Assembly (NCBI GenBank): GCA_910588815.1
Contig: CAJUQY010000033.1
Coordinates: 1-34,284, forward strand
Direction: 5' to 3'
DNA from: an uncultured Lachnospiraceae bacterium
Lineage (GTDB): Bacteria > Bacillota > Clostridia > Lachnospirales > Lachnospiraceae
DNA length: 34,284 nucleotides
The notes below the pieces were generated by a model. The model was not told the origin of the DNA, ran no database searches, and worked only from the letters and a program-made list of their open reading frames with translations. The translations under genes were made by a program, and so were the position numbers. Below, piece after piece: positions 8,215 through 16,653 of the stretch (position 1 is its first letter; each line of letters starts with the position of its first letter).

Positions 8215-9192
8215 ATGGGACATAATAAAAAGATCATGGTGGAAACTTCAGGGCTCTGTGTCAATTTCCCGGTAAAAAGGGAGACGCTTTTTTCCAGGCG
8301 GAGGTATCTGCAGGCGGTCACGGACGTTTCTCTGACCCTTTACAGGGGCGAGACCTTCGGGCTGGTGGGGGAGAGCGGCTGCGGGAAATCTACCTTTGCC
8401 AATGTCACCCTGGGGCTTTTGAAGCCTTCTGGGGGCCGGGTGCTCTTTGACGGGCAGGATTTAAGCCAGATGCCGAAGGAGCAATTGGGAAAGATGCGCA
8501 GACGCATGCAGAAGATCTTTCAGGATCCCGGCTCCTCCCTGAATCCGAGATTCCGGGTGTTCGATCTGATCGCGGAGCCTCTGGTGATCCGCGGGGGTTA
8601 TACGAGGGAGAGACAAAAGGAGCTGGTCGTTGAAATGCTGAAAAGCGTCGGCTTGAGCGAGGCGGATCTGTACCGCTACCCTTCCGATTTTTCGGGAGGA
8701 CAAAAGCAGCGCATCGCGATCGCCCGGGCATTGATTTTGCAGCCGGAGTACCTGGTATGCGATGAACCGGTGAGCGCACTGGATGTGTCGGTGCATGCCC
8801 AGATCCTGAATCTGCTGCTGGACATGCAGAAAAAGTTGGGGATCACGTATCTTTTCATTTCGCACAATTTGGCGGTGGTGAAGAAGCTCTGCGACAGGGT
8901 GGCGATCATGTACCTTGGGAAGGTGGTGGAGTACGGAGACGCGGGGAAAATATTTGCCAACCCACTCCATCCCTATACAAAGGCGTTAATGTCTGCGGTG
9001 CTTTCCATTGACGCCGGTCCGGGGCAAAGACGCATCATTCTGAAGGGAGACGTCTCCAGTCCCATTGCCCCGCCTGAGGGCTGCCGGTTCTGCAAACGGT
9101 GTCCTTCGGCGAGGGAGGGCTGTGAAACACAGCTCTGCGAGCTTTCTGAGGCGGAGCCGGATCATTTTGTGGCGTGCAGATTCTGCCGCTGA
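8215..9192 (+). CDS. Peptide ABC transporter ATPase, DppF/OppF type
   Basis: A 325-residue ATP-binding subunit. Walker A is GESGCGKST (residues 52-60), the Q-loop is near 103, the signature is FSGGQKQR (phenylalanine replaces the usual leucine, 159-166), Walker B is YLVCDEP and the switch histidine is in LFISH. The C-terminal cysteine cluster CRFCKRCPSAREGC matches the OppF/DppF extension. I chose the ATG at 8215, with GGAGG six bases ahead. An in-frame ATG at 8170 forms an ATGA overlap with the DppD stop and would add 15 atypical residues, so it remains possible. This is the last gene of the importer cluster. Confidence 0.92.
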   Translation: MGHNKKIMVETSGLCVNFPVKRETLFSRRRYLQAVTDVSLTLYRGETFGLVGESGCGKSTFANVTLGLLKPSGGRVLFDGQDLSQMPKEQLGKMRRRMQKIFQDPGSSLNPRFRVFDLIAEPLVIRGGYTRERQKELVVEMLKSVGLSEADLYRYPSDFSGGQKQRIAIARALILQPEYLVCDEPVSALDVSVHAQILNLLLDMQKKLGITYLFISHNLAVVKKLCDRVAIMYLGKVVEYGDAGKIFANPLHPYTKALMSAVLSIDAGPGQRRIILKGDVSSPIAPPEGCRFCKRCPSAREGCETQLCELSEAEPDHFVACRFCR

Positions 9193-9238
9193 AGTCATTG
9201 GATGTACTTTATGAGGTACGGATGCTTACGTATTTCAT

Positions 9239-9259
9239 AATTACATAATATAGGTAATT
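9239..9259. promoter_or_regulatory. Inverted repeat in the gap before the 997-residue gene
   Basis: AATTAC (9239-9244) and GTAATT (9254-9259) flank a nine-base AT-rich centre. The gap from 9193 to 9344 contains no clear terminator and only weak promoter-like hexamers, so it is unclear whether the downstream gene is read through from the importer or has its own start. The repeat could be an operator. Confidence 0.3.
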
Positions 9260-9344
9260 GGGAAACGCGAAATTGTGGGAACATTCGATGAATTTTTAAG
9301 TTTTGCAATTGCCTGTTACATAATAATAGGAAAGGAGAAGAACT

Positions 9345-12338
9345 ATGTTTCATGTAACAAAACGCCGCCGCTGCGCAGGAACAAGACTTGCCTTGGTGCT
9401 GGCACTCTGCATATCTGTTCTGTTGAATGGGATCGGAGTATTTGCCGCGGAGGACGGCGCACATACCCTGACCTGGATGCTGGACGGGGAAGTATTTGAG
9501 GAAGAGGAGTATCAGGAGGGCGATACAGTGACGGCGCCTGAGGCTCCTGAGAAAGAAAAGTTTCTGTTTGCGGGCTGGAAGGATCTTCCGGAAACCATGC
9601 CCGCGGAGGATTTGACCGTCACGGGCGCTTACCGTTTTGCGGGAGTACCTGTGACAGACCTGGAAAATGTTTACGAATGCGAGCTGGTGGTGTCGGAAGA
9701 TCTGGCGGTGACCATGTATCTGCGCATTGACGACGAAGGAAACTTTGTGTTCTCCCGCAGCACGGATTTTTCCGACCCGGAAAAGGGCGCCGGAAAAGTA
9801 TATAAGCAGACACCGGCCGGCGAGCTGGTTTCCGGCGAGTATCCGGTGGACATCAGCTGGTCGCCGATGGCGGATACGCTTGATCCGGTGCTTGCAATCG
9901 ATGCGGACCACATGACTTTTGAGCTTTACGGCGCAGGGGACCCGGGAACCGACAAGGGAAGCGGGACACTGGCCCTGGAAGACGGCGTCTACACCATGCA
10001 TTATGCCGACGGGGAGAACACGACGACATTTACTTATGAGGACGGCGTGATCACCTTTACTTCCAAGTTGTGGTATGGCTCCGCCAGCTTCAATCAGGAG
10101 GACGAGGCTGGGAATTTTGCATCCTATGAGGCCGGTCTGGCGGAGACAGAGGACGCAGAGACGAAGACTTTAGAGACAGAGGAGAACGAGACGGAAACCG
10201 CAGAGGCAGAAGACCAGGTAAGATATTATTTTGTCTACTATGTGGTAAACGGCGAGCCGGTCGTGGAGAGCGACTATGTCTCGGAATTTGAGATCGGCGA
10301 GGACGGCAGGCTTATTTTCCTGTCCCCGTTCTGGTTTGGCGGGGCGGAGCCGAAGTTTGTGGAGGAAGGCGACGACACCGTAACCTATCCGGAGTTCCTC
10401 ATTTCCAAAGAGGAGATCCTCAAGGATATCGACAAGGAGACCATTGTAAATAAATCGGCGGCCTCTGCCGAGAACAACGGAGAGGCGTCCGGCGACGGAG
10501 AGAGCGCCGGGTTCAGGATGGGTACCTACGGCGGAACCTACAGCACGACGGCTATGGGGAATGCTCTCACCTATGCGTGCACCATTACCTTCCGGGGAGA
10601 CGGCACCTACAGCTATTCTGTAAGATTTCATGTGATGGGTTCCTCCTACAGTGAATCAGAGAGCGGAACCTACAAGGTGAGCGGCAGCTCCGTCACGCTG
10701 ACTGCCGGCAACGGAACGGTCATGACGGGAAGTGTTGGTAAAAATACTGTCACGATCACAAGATACGCATCCTCCTTTGCCTTTTCACCGGCGGCGATCA
10801 CCTTCACCTATGGCGTTTCACCGTCACCGAGCGCCGGTCCGGCAAACACGGATCAGACAGATAATACAAATAATGGCGACAGCCAGGAGCCGGGCGGGCA
10901 GTCAAAGCCGCAGCCGGAGCCTAAACCGGAGAAACCTCCGGTGGTCAATGAGTACGGGCTGGCAGGCGGAGCCTATGTGGTGGATGTCAGCTGGTCACCC
11001 ATGGCGGCCATGTTCTCGCCGGTGTTAAATATCGACGCGGAGAACGGGACCTTTAACCTTTACAACCAGGATGCGGAATCCGAGAGTAAGGGAAAAGGGA
11101 CGATCACCCATTCGGACGGCGTTTTTACGCTCCATTATGAAGACGGGAAGACGACGACCTTTACTTTTAAGGACGGAGAGCTCACCTTTACATCAAAGTT
11201 GTGGTATGGCGCCGCAAGCTTCAACAATGCGGACGCGGACGGAAACTTCGTGCCCTTCACGGCAAAAACAGCCGATGCGGTGACCCCGGAAGAAAAGCCG
11301 GAGCAGCCGGACGGAGCCTATGCCGTGGACATCAGCTGGTCACCCATGGCGCAGATGGTCTCCCCGGTGCTGGAGCTTTGTGCAAAAGATATGACTTTTA
11401 ATCTGTATAATGCCAAGGCGCCGAACCAGAGTAAGGGAAGTGGGAGCGTCACCTATGAGAACGGTGTGTACACGCTCCATTATGAGAATGGAAATACCAC
11501 GACCTTTACCTATAGGGACGGAGTGATCACCTTTACGTCCAAGCTGTGGTATGGAAACGCAAGCTTCAACAATGCGGATGCGGACGGAAACTTCGTATCC
11601 TATACGGGCGCCGGCCTGGAAAAGCCGGATGAGCCGGGGACGGCTCCTGCGGGGCCGAAAGCGGGTGTCTATGGCGGCACGTATACAAAAACGGCGATGG
11701 GATCGGCTCTCACTTATTATGTAAATGTGGAGCTTAAGGCAGACGGGACTTATTCCTATAAGCTGAATTACTCTGTTCCCATGGGCGGGAATTCCCAGAG
11801 GGAGGAGACGGAAGAGGGCACCTATACGGCAGACGCTTCGTCGATCGCCTTTACCTCATCTGACGGCAAGACTTCGTCGGCGGCTTATACGGCGGCCGGG
11901 ATGCAGCTGACCAGAATCTTATCTGCCATGGGAAGCTCCGAGGAAACCGTTACACTGGAATTTGGCAAAACGGCGCAGGCGCCTGCAGTCTCGAATGTGA
12001 TGATGGCCAAAGCCGCCTTAAGGGCGGTTCCCGAACAGGAGCCGGAGACAGAAACGGCCGTGAAACAGGAGCCGGCGATGACTGCAAAACAGGAAGCGGA
12101 CGTGACAGCAGAAGCGGAGGCGGAAGCCGGAACAGAGGCGGAGGCAAAGCCGGAAGCCGGAACGGAAGCGGAGCCGGGAACAGAGGAAGAAGTAAATCAG
12201 GAGGCGGAAGCCGAAACGGAGGCGGAGCCGGGAAGAGAGGAAGACGTAAATCATAAGGCGGAAGCCGAAACGGAAGCAGGAGAAGATGTAGGAACGAAAG
12301 CAGAGATTGTTTTCCGTTTGCCTGCCGAAGACAAGTAA
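9345..12338 (+). CDS. Large secreted multi-repeat surface protein
   Basis: A 997-residue exported protein. A Sec signal peptide ends near residue 34 (GVFA/AED); no lipobox, LPXTG or C-terminal membrane anchor is seen. Residues 39-98 match a Listeria-Bacteroides (InlB B-type) repeat, with WMLDGEVF, YQEGDTVTAPEAP and FAGWKDLP. A domain shared with the 1394 lipoprotein is split into residues 109-155 and about 291-340. Three repeats of about 100 residues starting [AE]Y-V-VDISWSPM lie at 164-262, 541-640 and 656-754. Two YGGTY modules lie at 393-490 and 773-875. A proline-rich spacer (about 505-535) and an acidic Glu/Ala/Thr tail (about 900-985) separate or end the modules. The AAAGGAG ribosome-binding site is well placed. 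It probably associates with the cell wall or medium. The ligand is unknown. Confidence 0.88.
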   Translation: MFHVTKRRRCAGTRLALVLALCISVLLNGIGVFAAEDGAHTLTWMLDGEVFEEEEYQEGDTVTAPEAPEKEKFLFAGWKDLPETMPAEDLTVTGAYRFAGVPVTDLENVYECELVVSEDLAVTMYLRIDDEGNFVFSRSTDFSDPEKGAGKVYKQTPAGELVSGEYPVDISWSPMADTLDPVLAIDADHMTFELYGAGDPGTDKGSGTLALEDGVYTMHYADGENTTTFTYEDGVITFTSKLWYGSASFNQEDEAGNFASYEAGLAETEDAETKTLETEENETETAEAEDQVRYYFVYYVVNGEPVVESDYVSEFEIGEDGRLIFLSPFWFGGAEPKFVEEGDDTVTYPEFLISKEEILKDIDKETIVNKSAASAENNGEASGDGESAGFRMGTYGGTYSTTAMGNALTYACTITFRGDGTYSYSVRFHVMGSSYSESESGTYKVSGSSVTLTAGNGTVMTGSVGKNTVTITRYASSFAFSPAAITFTYGVSPSPSAGPANTDQTDNTNNGDSQEPGGQSKPQPEPKPEKPPVVNEYGLAGGAYVVDVSWSPMAAMFSPVLNIDAENGTFNLYNQDAESESKGKGTITHSDGVFTLHYEDGKTTTFTFKDGELTFTSKLWYGAASFNNADADGNFVPFTAKTADAVTPEEKPEQPDGAYAVDISWSPMAQMVSPVLELCAKDMTFNLYNAKAPNQSKGSGSVTYENGVYTLHYENGNTTTFTYRDGVITFTSKLWYGNASFNNADADGNFVSYTGAGLEKPDEPGTAPAGPKAGVYGGTYTKTAMGSALTYYVNVELKADGTYSYKLNYSVPMGGNSQREETEEGTYTADASSIAFTSSDGKTSSAAYTAAGMQLTRILSAMGSSEETVTLEFGKTAQAPAVSNVMMAKAALRAVPEQEPETETAVKQEPAMTAKQEADVTAEAEAEAGTEAEAKPEAGTEAEPGTEEEVNQEAEAETEAEPGREEDVNHKAEAETEAGEDVGTKAEIVFRLPAEDK
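9834..11610 (+). repeat. Three SWSPM-type coding repeats
   Basis: Copies lie at about 9834-10130, 10966-11265 and 11311-11610 in the 997-residue gene. Each encodes DISWSPM (or DVSWSPM), a fold segment MTFNLYN-like, DGVYTLHYE-like, TTTFTY and FTSKLWYG. Copies two and three are the most alike at the DNA level, especially around the TTCAACAATGCGGA stretches near 11220 and 11562, suggesting recent duplication. Confidence 0.85.
10521..11970 (+). repeat. Two YGGTY-type coding repeats
   Basis: Copies lie at about 10521-10815 and 11662-11970. Each encodes YGGTY, TAMGxALTY, a DGTYSY strand and a later GTY strand. Related but more diverged modules are found in the lipoproteins at 525 and 1394. Confidence 0.75.
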
Positions 12339-12345
12339 AAAATAA

Positions 12346-12384
12346 CCGCCTGTGCGATTGGAATGCCATGCATCGCACAGGCGG
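12346..12384. terminator. Bidirectional terminator between convergent genes
   Basis: A perfect 13-bp stem pairs CCGCCTGTGCGAT (12346-12358) with ATCGCACAGGCGG (12372-12384). On the minus strand it is followed by a T-rich run (complement of 12333-12345), the better terminator tail. On the plus strand a short AAAAGCTTTT follows. It lies between the 997-residue gene and the convergent dehydrogenase gene. Confidence 0.8.
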
Positions 12385-12455
12385 AAAAGCTTTTGGGGCA
12401 TCGGACGTGGCGAAATCCCCATTTGGCAGGCGATTACTGACGAAACAAAAAAGGA

Positions 12456-13490
12456 TTAAAAAACAATCACCTCTTTGATCTCGTTCTGAGCGTTGTCCAC
12501 GGCGTTGCGGAAAGCTTCGTTGGATTCTTCAAACGGGAAGCGGTGGGTCACGATCTGTTTTACGTCGATGGCTCCGCTGGCGATGGCGGAGATGGCTGAC
12601 GGATACAGGTTCCGGTAACGGAACACGGATTTGATGGTGACTTCCTTCATCATGATCTGGTTGAAGTTGTAGTTGACCATGCTCTCGGCGGCCATTCCCA
12701 CCAGGCAGATGGTGCCTCCGGGTTTTACGAAATAAGGGGTCTGCTGAATGGTGGGTACAGAGCCGGCGGTTTCAAAGACGATGTCTGCGCCCAGGGGGCC
12801 GAAAACGGCGGCTACCCGTTCCTGTACATTTTCTTCTTTGGCGTTGATGGTCTCGGATGCGCCCATTTTTTTGGCCATCTGAAGGCGTTTCTCGAACAGA
12901 TCCACCACGACGATCTTCGAGGCGCCGCGGGCCTTGGCAGAAAGCAGAGTGACCAGGCCGATACAGCCGCTTCCCAGGATCAGGACGCTGTTCCCAAGAG
13001 TCACACCGGCCTGAGAGGCGGCATGCATGCCCACGGCCAGGGGTTCCACTAGGGCGCCTTCTTCCGTGCTTACGCTGTCGGGAAGCTTAAAGCACATGTC
13101 GGCGGGATGGGCCACGTACTCCTGCAGGGCGCCGGCCACCGGCGGAGCGGCGAAGAACTGTACGTCGGGGCAGAGATTGTATTTTCCGGTTTTGCAGAAT
13201 TCACAGCTCCCGCAGGTATAGCCCGGTTCCAGGGCTACCCGGTCTCCGGGAACCAGAGAAGTGACTTTTGATCCTGTCTTGACAACCGTTCCTGCAACCT
13301 CGTGGCCAAGGATGAAGTCCCTCGGCGCATCTGTGTCCCCCACTTTTCCCTCACGGTAAAAGTGTACGTCGGAGCCGCAGACTCCGCAGTATTCCATTTT
13401 GACCAGCACCTGGTTTTCGTCCGGCTCCGGAACAGGACGGTCGTCACGGATAACGATGTTTCTTTTTTCCTTTAAGTATGCAGCTTTCAT
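12456..13490 (-). CDS. Zinc-dependent polyol dehydrogenase (sorbitol/xylitol type)
   Basis: A 344-residue medium-chain dehydrogenase. Catalytic-zinc residues are Cys38 in GVCGSD and His63-Glu64 in GHE. Structural-zinc cysteines are at 93, 96, 99 and 107 (CGSCEFCKTGKYNLC). The cofactor site GSGCIG is followed by VVVDLFEKR, whose aspartate favours NAD over NADP. The sequence is closest in character to the sorbitol, L-iditol and xylitol dehydrogenases, which oxidise a polyol to a ketose. AGGAGGG lies six bases before the start. It has its own promoter and a palindromic site in the leader, and a ROK repressor gene lies upstream. The exact polyol is inference. Confidence 0.9.
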   Translation of the reverse strand: MKAAYLKEKRNIVIRDDRPVPEPDENQVLVKMEYCGVCGSDVHFYREGKVGDTDAPRDFILGHEVAGTVVKTGSKVTSLVPGDRVALEPGYTCGSCEFCKTGKYNLCPDVQFFAAPPVAGALQEYVAHPADMCFKLPDSVSTEEGALVEPLAVGMHAASQAGVTLGNSVLILGSGCIGLVTLLSAKARGASKIVVVDLFEKRLQMAKKMGASETINAKEENVQERVAAVFGPLGADIVFETAGSVPTIQQTPYFVKPGGTICLVGMAAESMVNYNFNQIMMKEVTIKSVFRYRNLYPSAISAIASGAIDVKQIVTHRFPFEESNEAFRNAVDNAQNEIKEVIVF

Positions 13491-13506
13491 GTGATTCCCT
13501 CCTCTT

Positions 13507-13529
13507 ATTTATAAAATTATTTTATAAAT
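13507..13529. promoter_or_regulatory. Palindromic operator in the dehydrogenase leader
   Basis: A perfect inverted repeat, ATTTATAAAA and TTTTATAAAT separated by TTA, lies between the -10 of the dehydrogenase promoter and its ribosome-binding site. A 20-base core of it matches 18 of 20 positions of a site at 14994-15013 when read on the other strand. It is the likely binding site of the neighbouring ROK repressor. Confidence 0.65.
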
Positions 13530-13551
13530 ATATTTTATTTAATATGTTTAT

Positions 13552-13580
13552 ATATTAGGACAAGAGAAGGAAAATGTCAA
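13552..13580 (-). promoter_or_regulatory. Promoter of the polyol dehydrogenase gene
   Basis: On the minus strand, TTGACA (13580-13575), a 17-base spacer and TAATAT (13557-13552). It lies downstream of the terminator that follows the ROK gene, so the dehydrogenase is transcribed separately. Confidence 0.75.
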
Positions 13581-13622
13581 TTATTTTGCAGGATTTTTTT
13601 TTGGCTTTCTCCCGGATTTTAT

Positions 13623-13660
13623 AAAAAAACAGAAGTGGATGTTTGATGTCCGCTCCTGTT
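13623..13660 (-). terminator. Terminator of the ROK repressor gene
   Basis: On the minus strand a 12-position stem with one mismatch (arms 13660-13649 and 13639-13628) is followed by seven Ts (13629-13623). It lies 40 bases after the ROK stop codon. Confidence 0.75.
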
Positions 13661-13700
13661 TTCTCTATGTGCAATTTTTTTTACATCAATGTCCGATACT

Positions 13701-14825
13701 TTAGATATTCTTGATAAAGTCCTCAATATAAGAAATGGCGGCCCCCAGGGCTGCGGCCTCGAATTCACAGGTGCAGGGCTGCACGAAAAGGCCGTCGGTG
13801 ACGAAGGTACAGCGCTCCCTGACAAGACAGCGGATCCGGTCAAGATATCGTTTCAGATAGGCGCCCATATATCCGCCCAGCACTACAGGACAGTCCAGGC
13901 TTAAATTTACGTTATTGATAAGGATTGCCAGATTCCGGAGGTACTTGTCCACCAACGTTTCAAATTCCCTGTTTCCGTTATCCAGCTCACGGAAAAAAAT
14001 TTCCAAATTGTTGTCCGTATGGCTGGAGAGAACCAGTGCCGAGCAGTAGGCCTCCGCGCAGCCATACTTTCCACAGTAGCACTGTTTGCCGTCGGGCACA
14101 ATGGTCATGTGGCCAAATTCTGCGCTCCGGTTGTTCATTCCGACATAGGGCGCGCCGTTGAATAAGATGGCTCCGCCCACAGTGTTGCTTAAGAGCAGGT
14201 AGACGATGGTCTGGTTTTCGTAGTCGTTTCGCCAGAATTCCGCCACGCCTGCACAGCTGGCATCGTTTAGGATCCGGCAGGGGAAGGAGAAATATTCCTG
14301 CATGATCCGGCAGAAATGTTTGGGGACGGGAAGGGTATCGGCTTCCACAATGGTCATGTGATCGAAAGCGATGATGCCTGGGATGGAGATGCCCATACCG
14401 AGGATCTGTTCCGGCCGAATGTGGTTTTTTTCGATAAACGCCTCAATATCGTCCCGAAGAGCCAGGTAGCTTGTCTCCTCGGGGGAAATGGTAAAGCCCT
14501 TCCGCAAATGATCGATGATATTTCCGTTCAGGTCGGCGAGAACCAGGGAAATATGATGTGGGGTGATGTCTAGGCCCACGGCGACCCGAAAATCCGGCAC
14601 AATGGAAATAGCCCTGGCTTTTCTTCCCACCTGAGAATCAAAGGTACCGTTTTCTGTGATCAGCCCTTCTTCTTTTAAAGAGTTCAGATTCTGTGTGGTG
14701 GTCGGCAGGCTCAGTCCAAGTTTTGCGGCAATCTCCTGCTTAGAGACCCGTTTTTTGGCAGCGATAAACCGGAAGACCCGGTTTCTATTGTACTGTTTTA
14801 CGGATTGTCTGTGTTCCTGCACCAT
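13701..14825 (-). CDS. ROK-family transcriptional repressor
   Basis: A 374-residue regulator of the NagC/XylR type. An N-terminal winged helix-turn-helix (about residues 17-60, KQEIAAKLGLSLPTTTQNLNSL region) precedes the ROK sugar-kinase-like domain, which starts near residue 80 (VAVGLDITPHHISLVLADLNG). The ROK zinc motif is seen as CYCGKYGCAEAYC. I chose the start MVQEHRQ at 14825 because GGGGAAAG lies just upstream. A second ATG at 14843 adds six residues and lacks such a site. ROK repressors bind DNA until a sugar is bound. The targets are inferred to be the dehydrogenase and the divergent sugar importer, which share a palindromic site. Confidence 0.9.
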   Translation of the reverse strand: MVQEHRQSVKQYNRNRVFRFIAAKKRVSKQEIAAKLGLSLPTTTQNLNSLKEEGLITENGTFDSQVGRKARAISIVPDFRVAVGLDITPHHISLVLADLNGNIIDHLRKGFTISPEETSYLALRDDIEAFIEKNHIRPEQILGMGISIPGIIAFDHMTIVEADTLPVPKHFCRIMQEYFSFPCRILNDASCAGVAEFWRNDYENQTIVYLLLSNTVGGAILFNGAPYVGMNNRSAEFGHMTIVPDGKQCYCGKYGCAEAYCSALVLSSHTDNNLEIFFRELDNGNREFETLVDKYLRNLAILINNVNLSLDCPVVLGGYMGAYLKRYLDRIRCLVRERCTFVTDGLFVQPCTCEFEAAALGAAISYIEDFIKNI

Positions 14826-14874
14826 AGTATCTTTCCCCAGCATTTCTATAATTTTCTATCTATATTCTCTACTT

Positions 14875-14903
14875 ATCATATAACAGATTTTCATATTGCG
14901 CAA
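14875..14903 (-). promoter_or_regulatory. Promoter of the ROK repressor gene
   Basis: On the minus strand, TTGCGC (14903-14898), a 17-base spacer and TATGAT (14880-14875). It is divergent from the importer promoter at 15020. The gene-free interval 14826-15143 holds this promoter, the operator-like site at 14994 and the importer promoter. Confidence 0.6.
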
Positions 14904-14993
14904 TTCTTTTGTTACACCCGTGAATACAAATCCTCCCCATGTAGGGATAACTTTAGCCGTGCTCATAGTGGATTCACATTAATAGAAAGATAT

Positions 14994-15013
14994 TTTACAA
15001 AATAAATTTATAA
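14994..15013. promoter_or_regulatory. Second copy of the putative ROK operator
   Basis: The 20-base site, starting TTTACAAAAT and ending AAATTTATAA, is 18/20 identical on the opposite strand to the core of the palindrome at 13507-13529. It ends six bases upstream of the importer promoter's -35 hexamer. Confidence 0.55.
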
Positions 15014-15019
15014 AAAATA

Positions 15020-15047
15020 TTGACATTAATAAAAAATACGATATAAT
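15020..15047 (+). promoter_or_regulatory. Promoter of the sugar ABC importer operon
   Basis: TTGACA (15020-15025), a 16-base spacer and TATAAT (15042-15047), both hexamers perfect. Predicted transcription start is near 15054, about 90 bases before the TTG start codon. Confidence 0.8.
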
Positions 15048-15143
15048 AAAAAACAACCATTGTCAAAACGACAAAACAAGGGGGAAAAAAGAAGGACAAA
15101 CATCCATATTGCACAAAACAAAGAAAGGAAGGGAGGAACTATC

Positions 15144-16637
15144 TTGGAAAAGACAGTGAAAATGGAACTGAAGCATGTTTCCAAAACATTTCCGGGAGTG
15201 AAAGCCTTGGATGACGTGAGCTTTCAGCTGAAGAAAGGGAGCGTCCATGTTCTGTGCGGAGAGAACGGCGCAGGGAAGTCGACTTTGATGAAGGTTCTGT
15301 ACGGCCTGTACCATCCGGATGAGGGGGAGATCATCATTGACGGCGAGAAGGTGCAGATCCATTCGCCTATGGATGCCAGGAAGCATCGGATTTCCATGGT
15401 GTTCCAGGAGCTGTCCTTTGTGCCGGACATGACCCTGGAGGAGAATCTTTTTTTGGGCCGCTGGCACAAGAAGAGTCCGGTGAAGATGGACTGGAAGCGG
15501 ATCCGGAAGGAGACGGAGGAGCTACTTGAACGGGAAGGGCTGGATTATAAGCCGGACACGCTGCTTAGGGACATGAGCGTTTCCAATATTCAGATGCTGG
15601 AAATTTTAAAAGCAGTGTCCTTTAACGCGGAGATTTTGATCATGGATGAGCCGACTTCCTCCATTTCCAACCAGGAAGTGGAATTCCTGCTCAAGAAGAT
15701 CAACGAGCTCAGAGACCGGGGCATGAGCATCATCTACATATCTCACAAGATGGACGAGATTTTCAGGATCGCCGACGAGATCACCGTGCTCCGGGACGGG
15801 AAGACCATCAGAACCCTGGAGAAGGACGAGACTGGCATGGAGGAGATCATTGAGCTGATGGTGGGGCGGAAGCTGGAGAACCAGTATCCGAAGCAGGAGA
15901 TTTCCATCGGGGAAGAGCTTCTCCGGGTGGAGCACCTCACCAGACATAAGTTGTTCGAGGACGTGAGTTTCCATGTGAGGTCAGGTGAGATCGTGGGCTT
16001 CGCAGGATTGGTGGGAGCCGGCCGGACCGAGGTCATGAGCGCTCTGTTCGGCATGGACCGCTACGATTCCGGCGAGATTTTTTTGGACGGGAAGCCCATA
16101 CGGGTGAAAAATATCCGCAAGGCCATTGACCAGGGGATCACCATGGTGACGGAGGACCGGAGACGGTTCGGGATCATTCCGGTGAGGAGCGTCCTGGAGA
16201 ATGCGTCCCTTGCCACCCTGAAAAAGTTCTTTTACAAATTCCGCAGCCACAGGAAGATGGAGTATGAACAGGTGGGGGAGGTCTTCGGAAAGGTAAGAGT
16301 GAAGACACCATCTCTGGAGACGCCGATCATGAATTTGTCCGGCGGCAATCAGCAGAAAGTCATCCTGGCCAAGTGGATGTTGTGTGATTCCGGCCGGGTG
16401 ATCATCATGGACGAGCCGACGAGAGGCATCGATGTGGGGGCGAAAAAGGAGATCTATGAATTGATGAACGTGCTTGCGGAGAGCGGGAAAGGGATCATCA
16501 TGGTATCCTCGGAGCTTCCGGAGCTGATCGGTATGTGTGACAGGATCTACGTCATGAAGGAGGGGAAGATTTCCGGCTGTCTCACGGAGCGGGAGCTTTT
16601 CACTCAGAGAGAGATCATGAGTTATGCGGTTTCATAA
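15144..16637 (+). CDS. Sugar ABC transporter ATPase, RbsA/MglA type
   Basis: A 497-residue protein with two nucleotide-binding domains in tandem. The first has Walker A GENGAGKST (about residues 39-47), the degenerate signature MSVSNIQMLEILKAV usual in this family, and Walker B ILIMDEPTSS. The second has the degenerate Walker A region GLVGAGRTEVMSALFG, signature LSGGNQQKVILAKWM and Walker B VIIMDEPTRGIDVGAK. I start at TTG 15144, with GGGAGG seven bases ahead; the open frame extends upstream to 15060, but those residues do not look like this family. Energises uptake through the next gene's permease. Its promoter is next to a putative ROK operator. Confidence 0.93.
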   Translation: MEKTVKMELKHVSKTFPGVKALDDVSFQLKKGSVHVLCGENGAGKSTLMKVLYGLYHPDEGEIIIDGEKVQIHSPMDARKHRISMVFQELSFVPDMTLEENLFLGRWHKKSPVKMDWKRIRKETEELLEREGLDYKPDTLLRDMSVSNIQMLEILKAVSFNAEILIMDEPTSSISNQEVEFLLKKINELRDRGMSIIYISHKMDEIFRIADEITVLRDGKTIRTLEKDETGMEEIIELMVGRKLENQYPKQEISIGEELLRVEHLTRHKLFEDVSFHVRSGEIVGFAGLVGAGRTEVMSALFGMDRYDSGEIFLDGKPIRVKNIRKAIDQGITMVTEDRRRFGIIPVRSVLENASLATLKKFFYKFRSHRKMEYEQVGEVFGKVRVKTPSLETPIMNLSGGNQQKVILAKWMLCDSGRVIIMDEPTRGIDVGAKKEIYELMNVLAESGKGIIMVSSELPELIGMCDRIYVMKEGKISGCLTERELFTQREIMSYAVS

Positions 16638-16653
16638 AAGGGAGGGTTTTGCC

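Noticed and set aside
8170..8215. Upstream ATG at 8170 as DppF start
   Set aside because: The ATGA overlap is tempting, but the extra 15 residues do not look like the family, and the ribosome-binding site at 8215 is better. Kept as an alternative.
12290..12338. LPXTG sorting signal at the end of the 997-residue protein
   Set aside because: The end reads RLPAEDK, without LPXTG, a hydrophobic segment or a basic tail.
15060..15143. ATG at 15060 as RbsA start
   Set aside because: It would add 28 Lys/Arg-rich residues and lies only a few bases after the predicted transcription start, without a ribosome-binding site.
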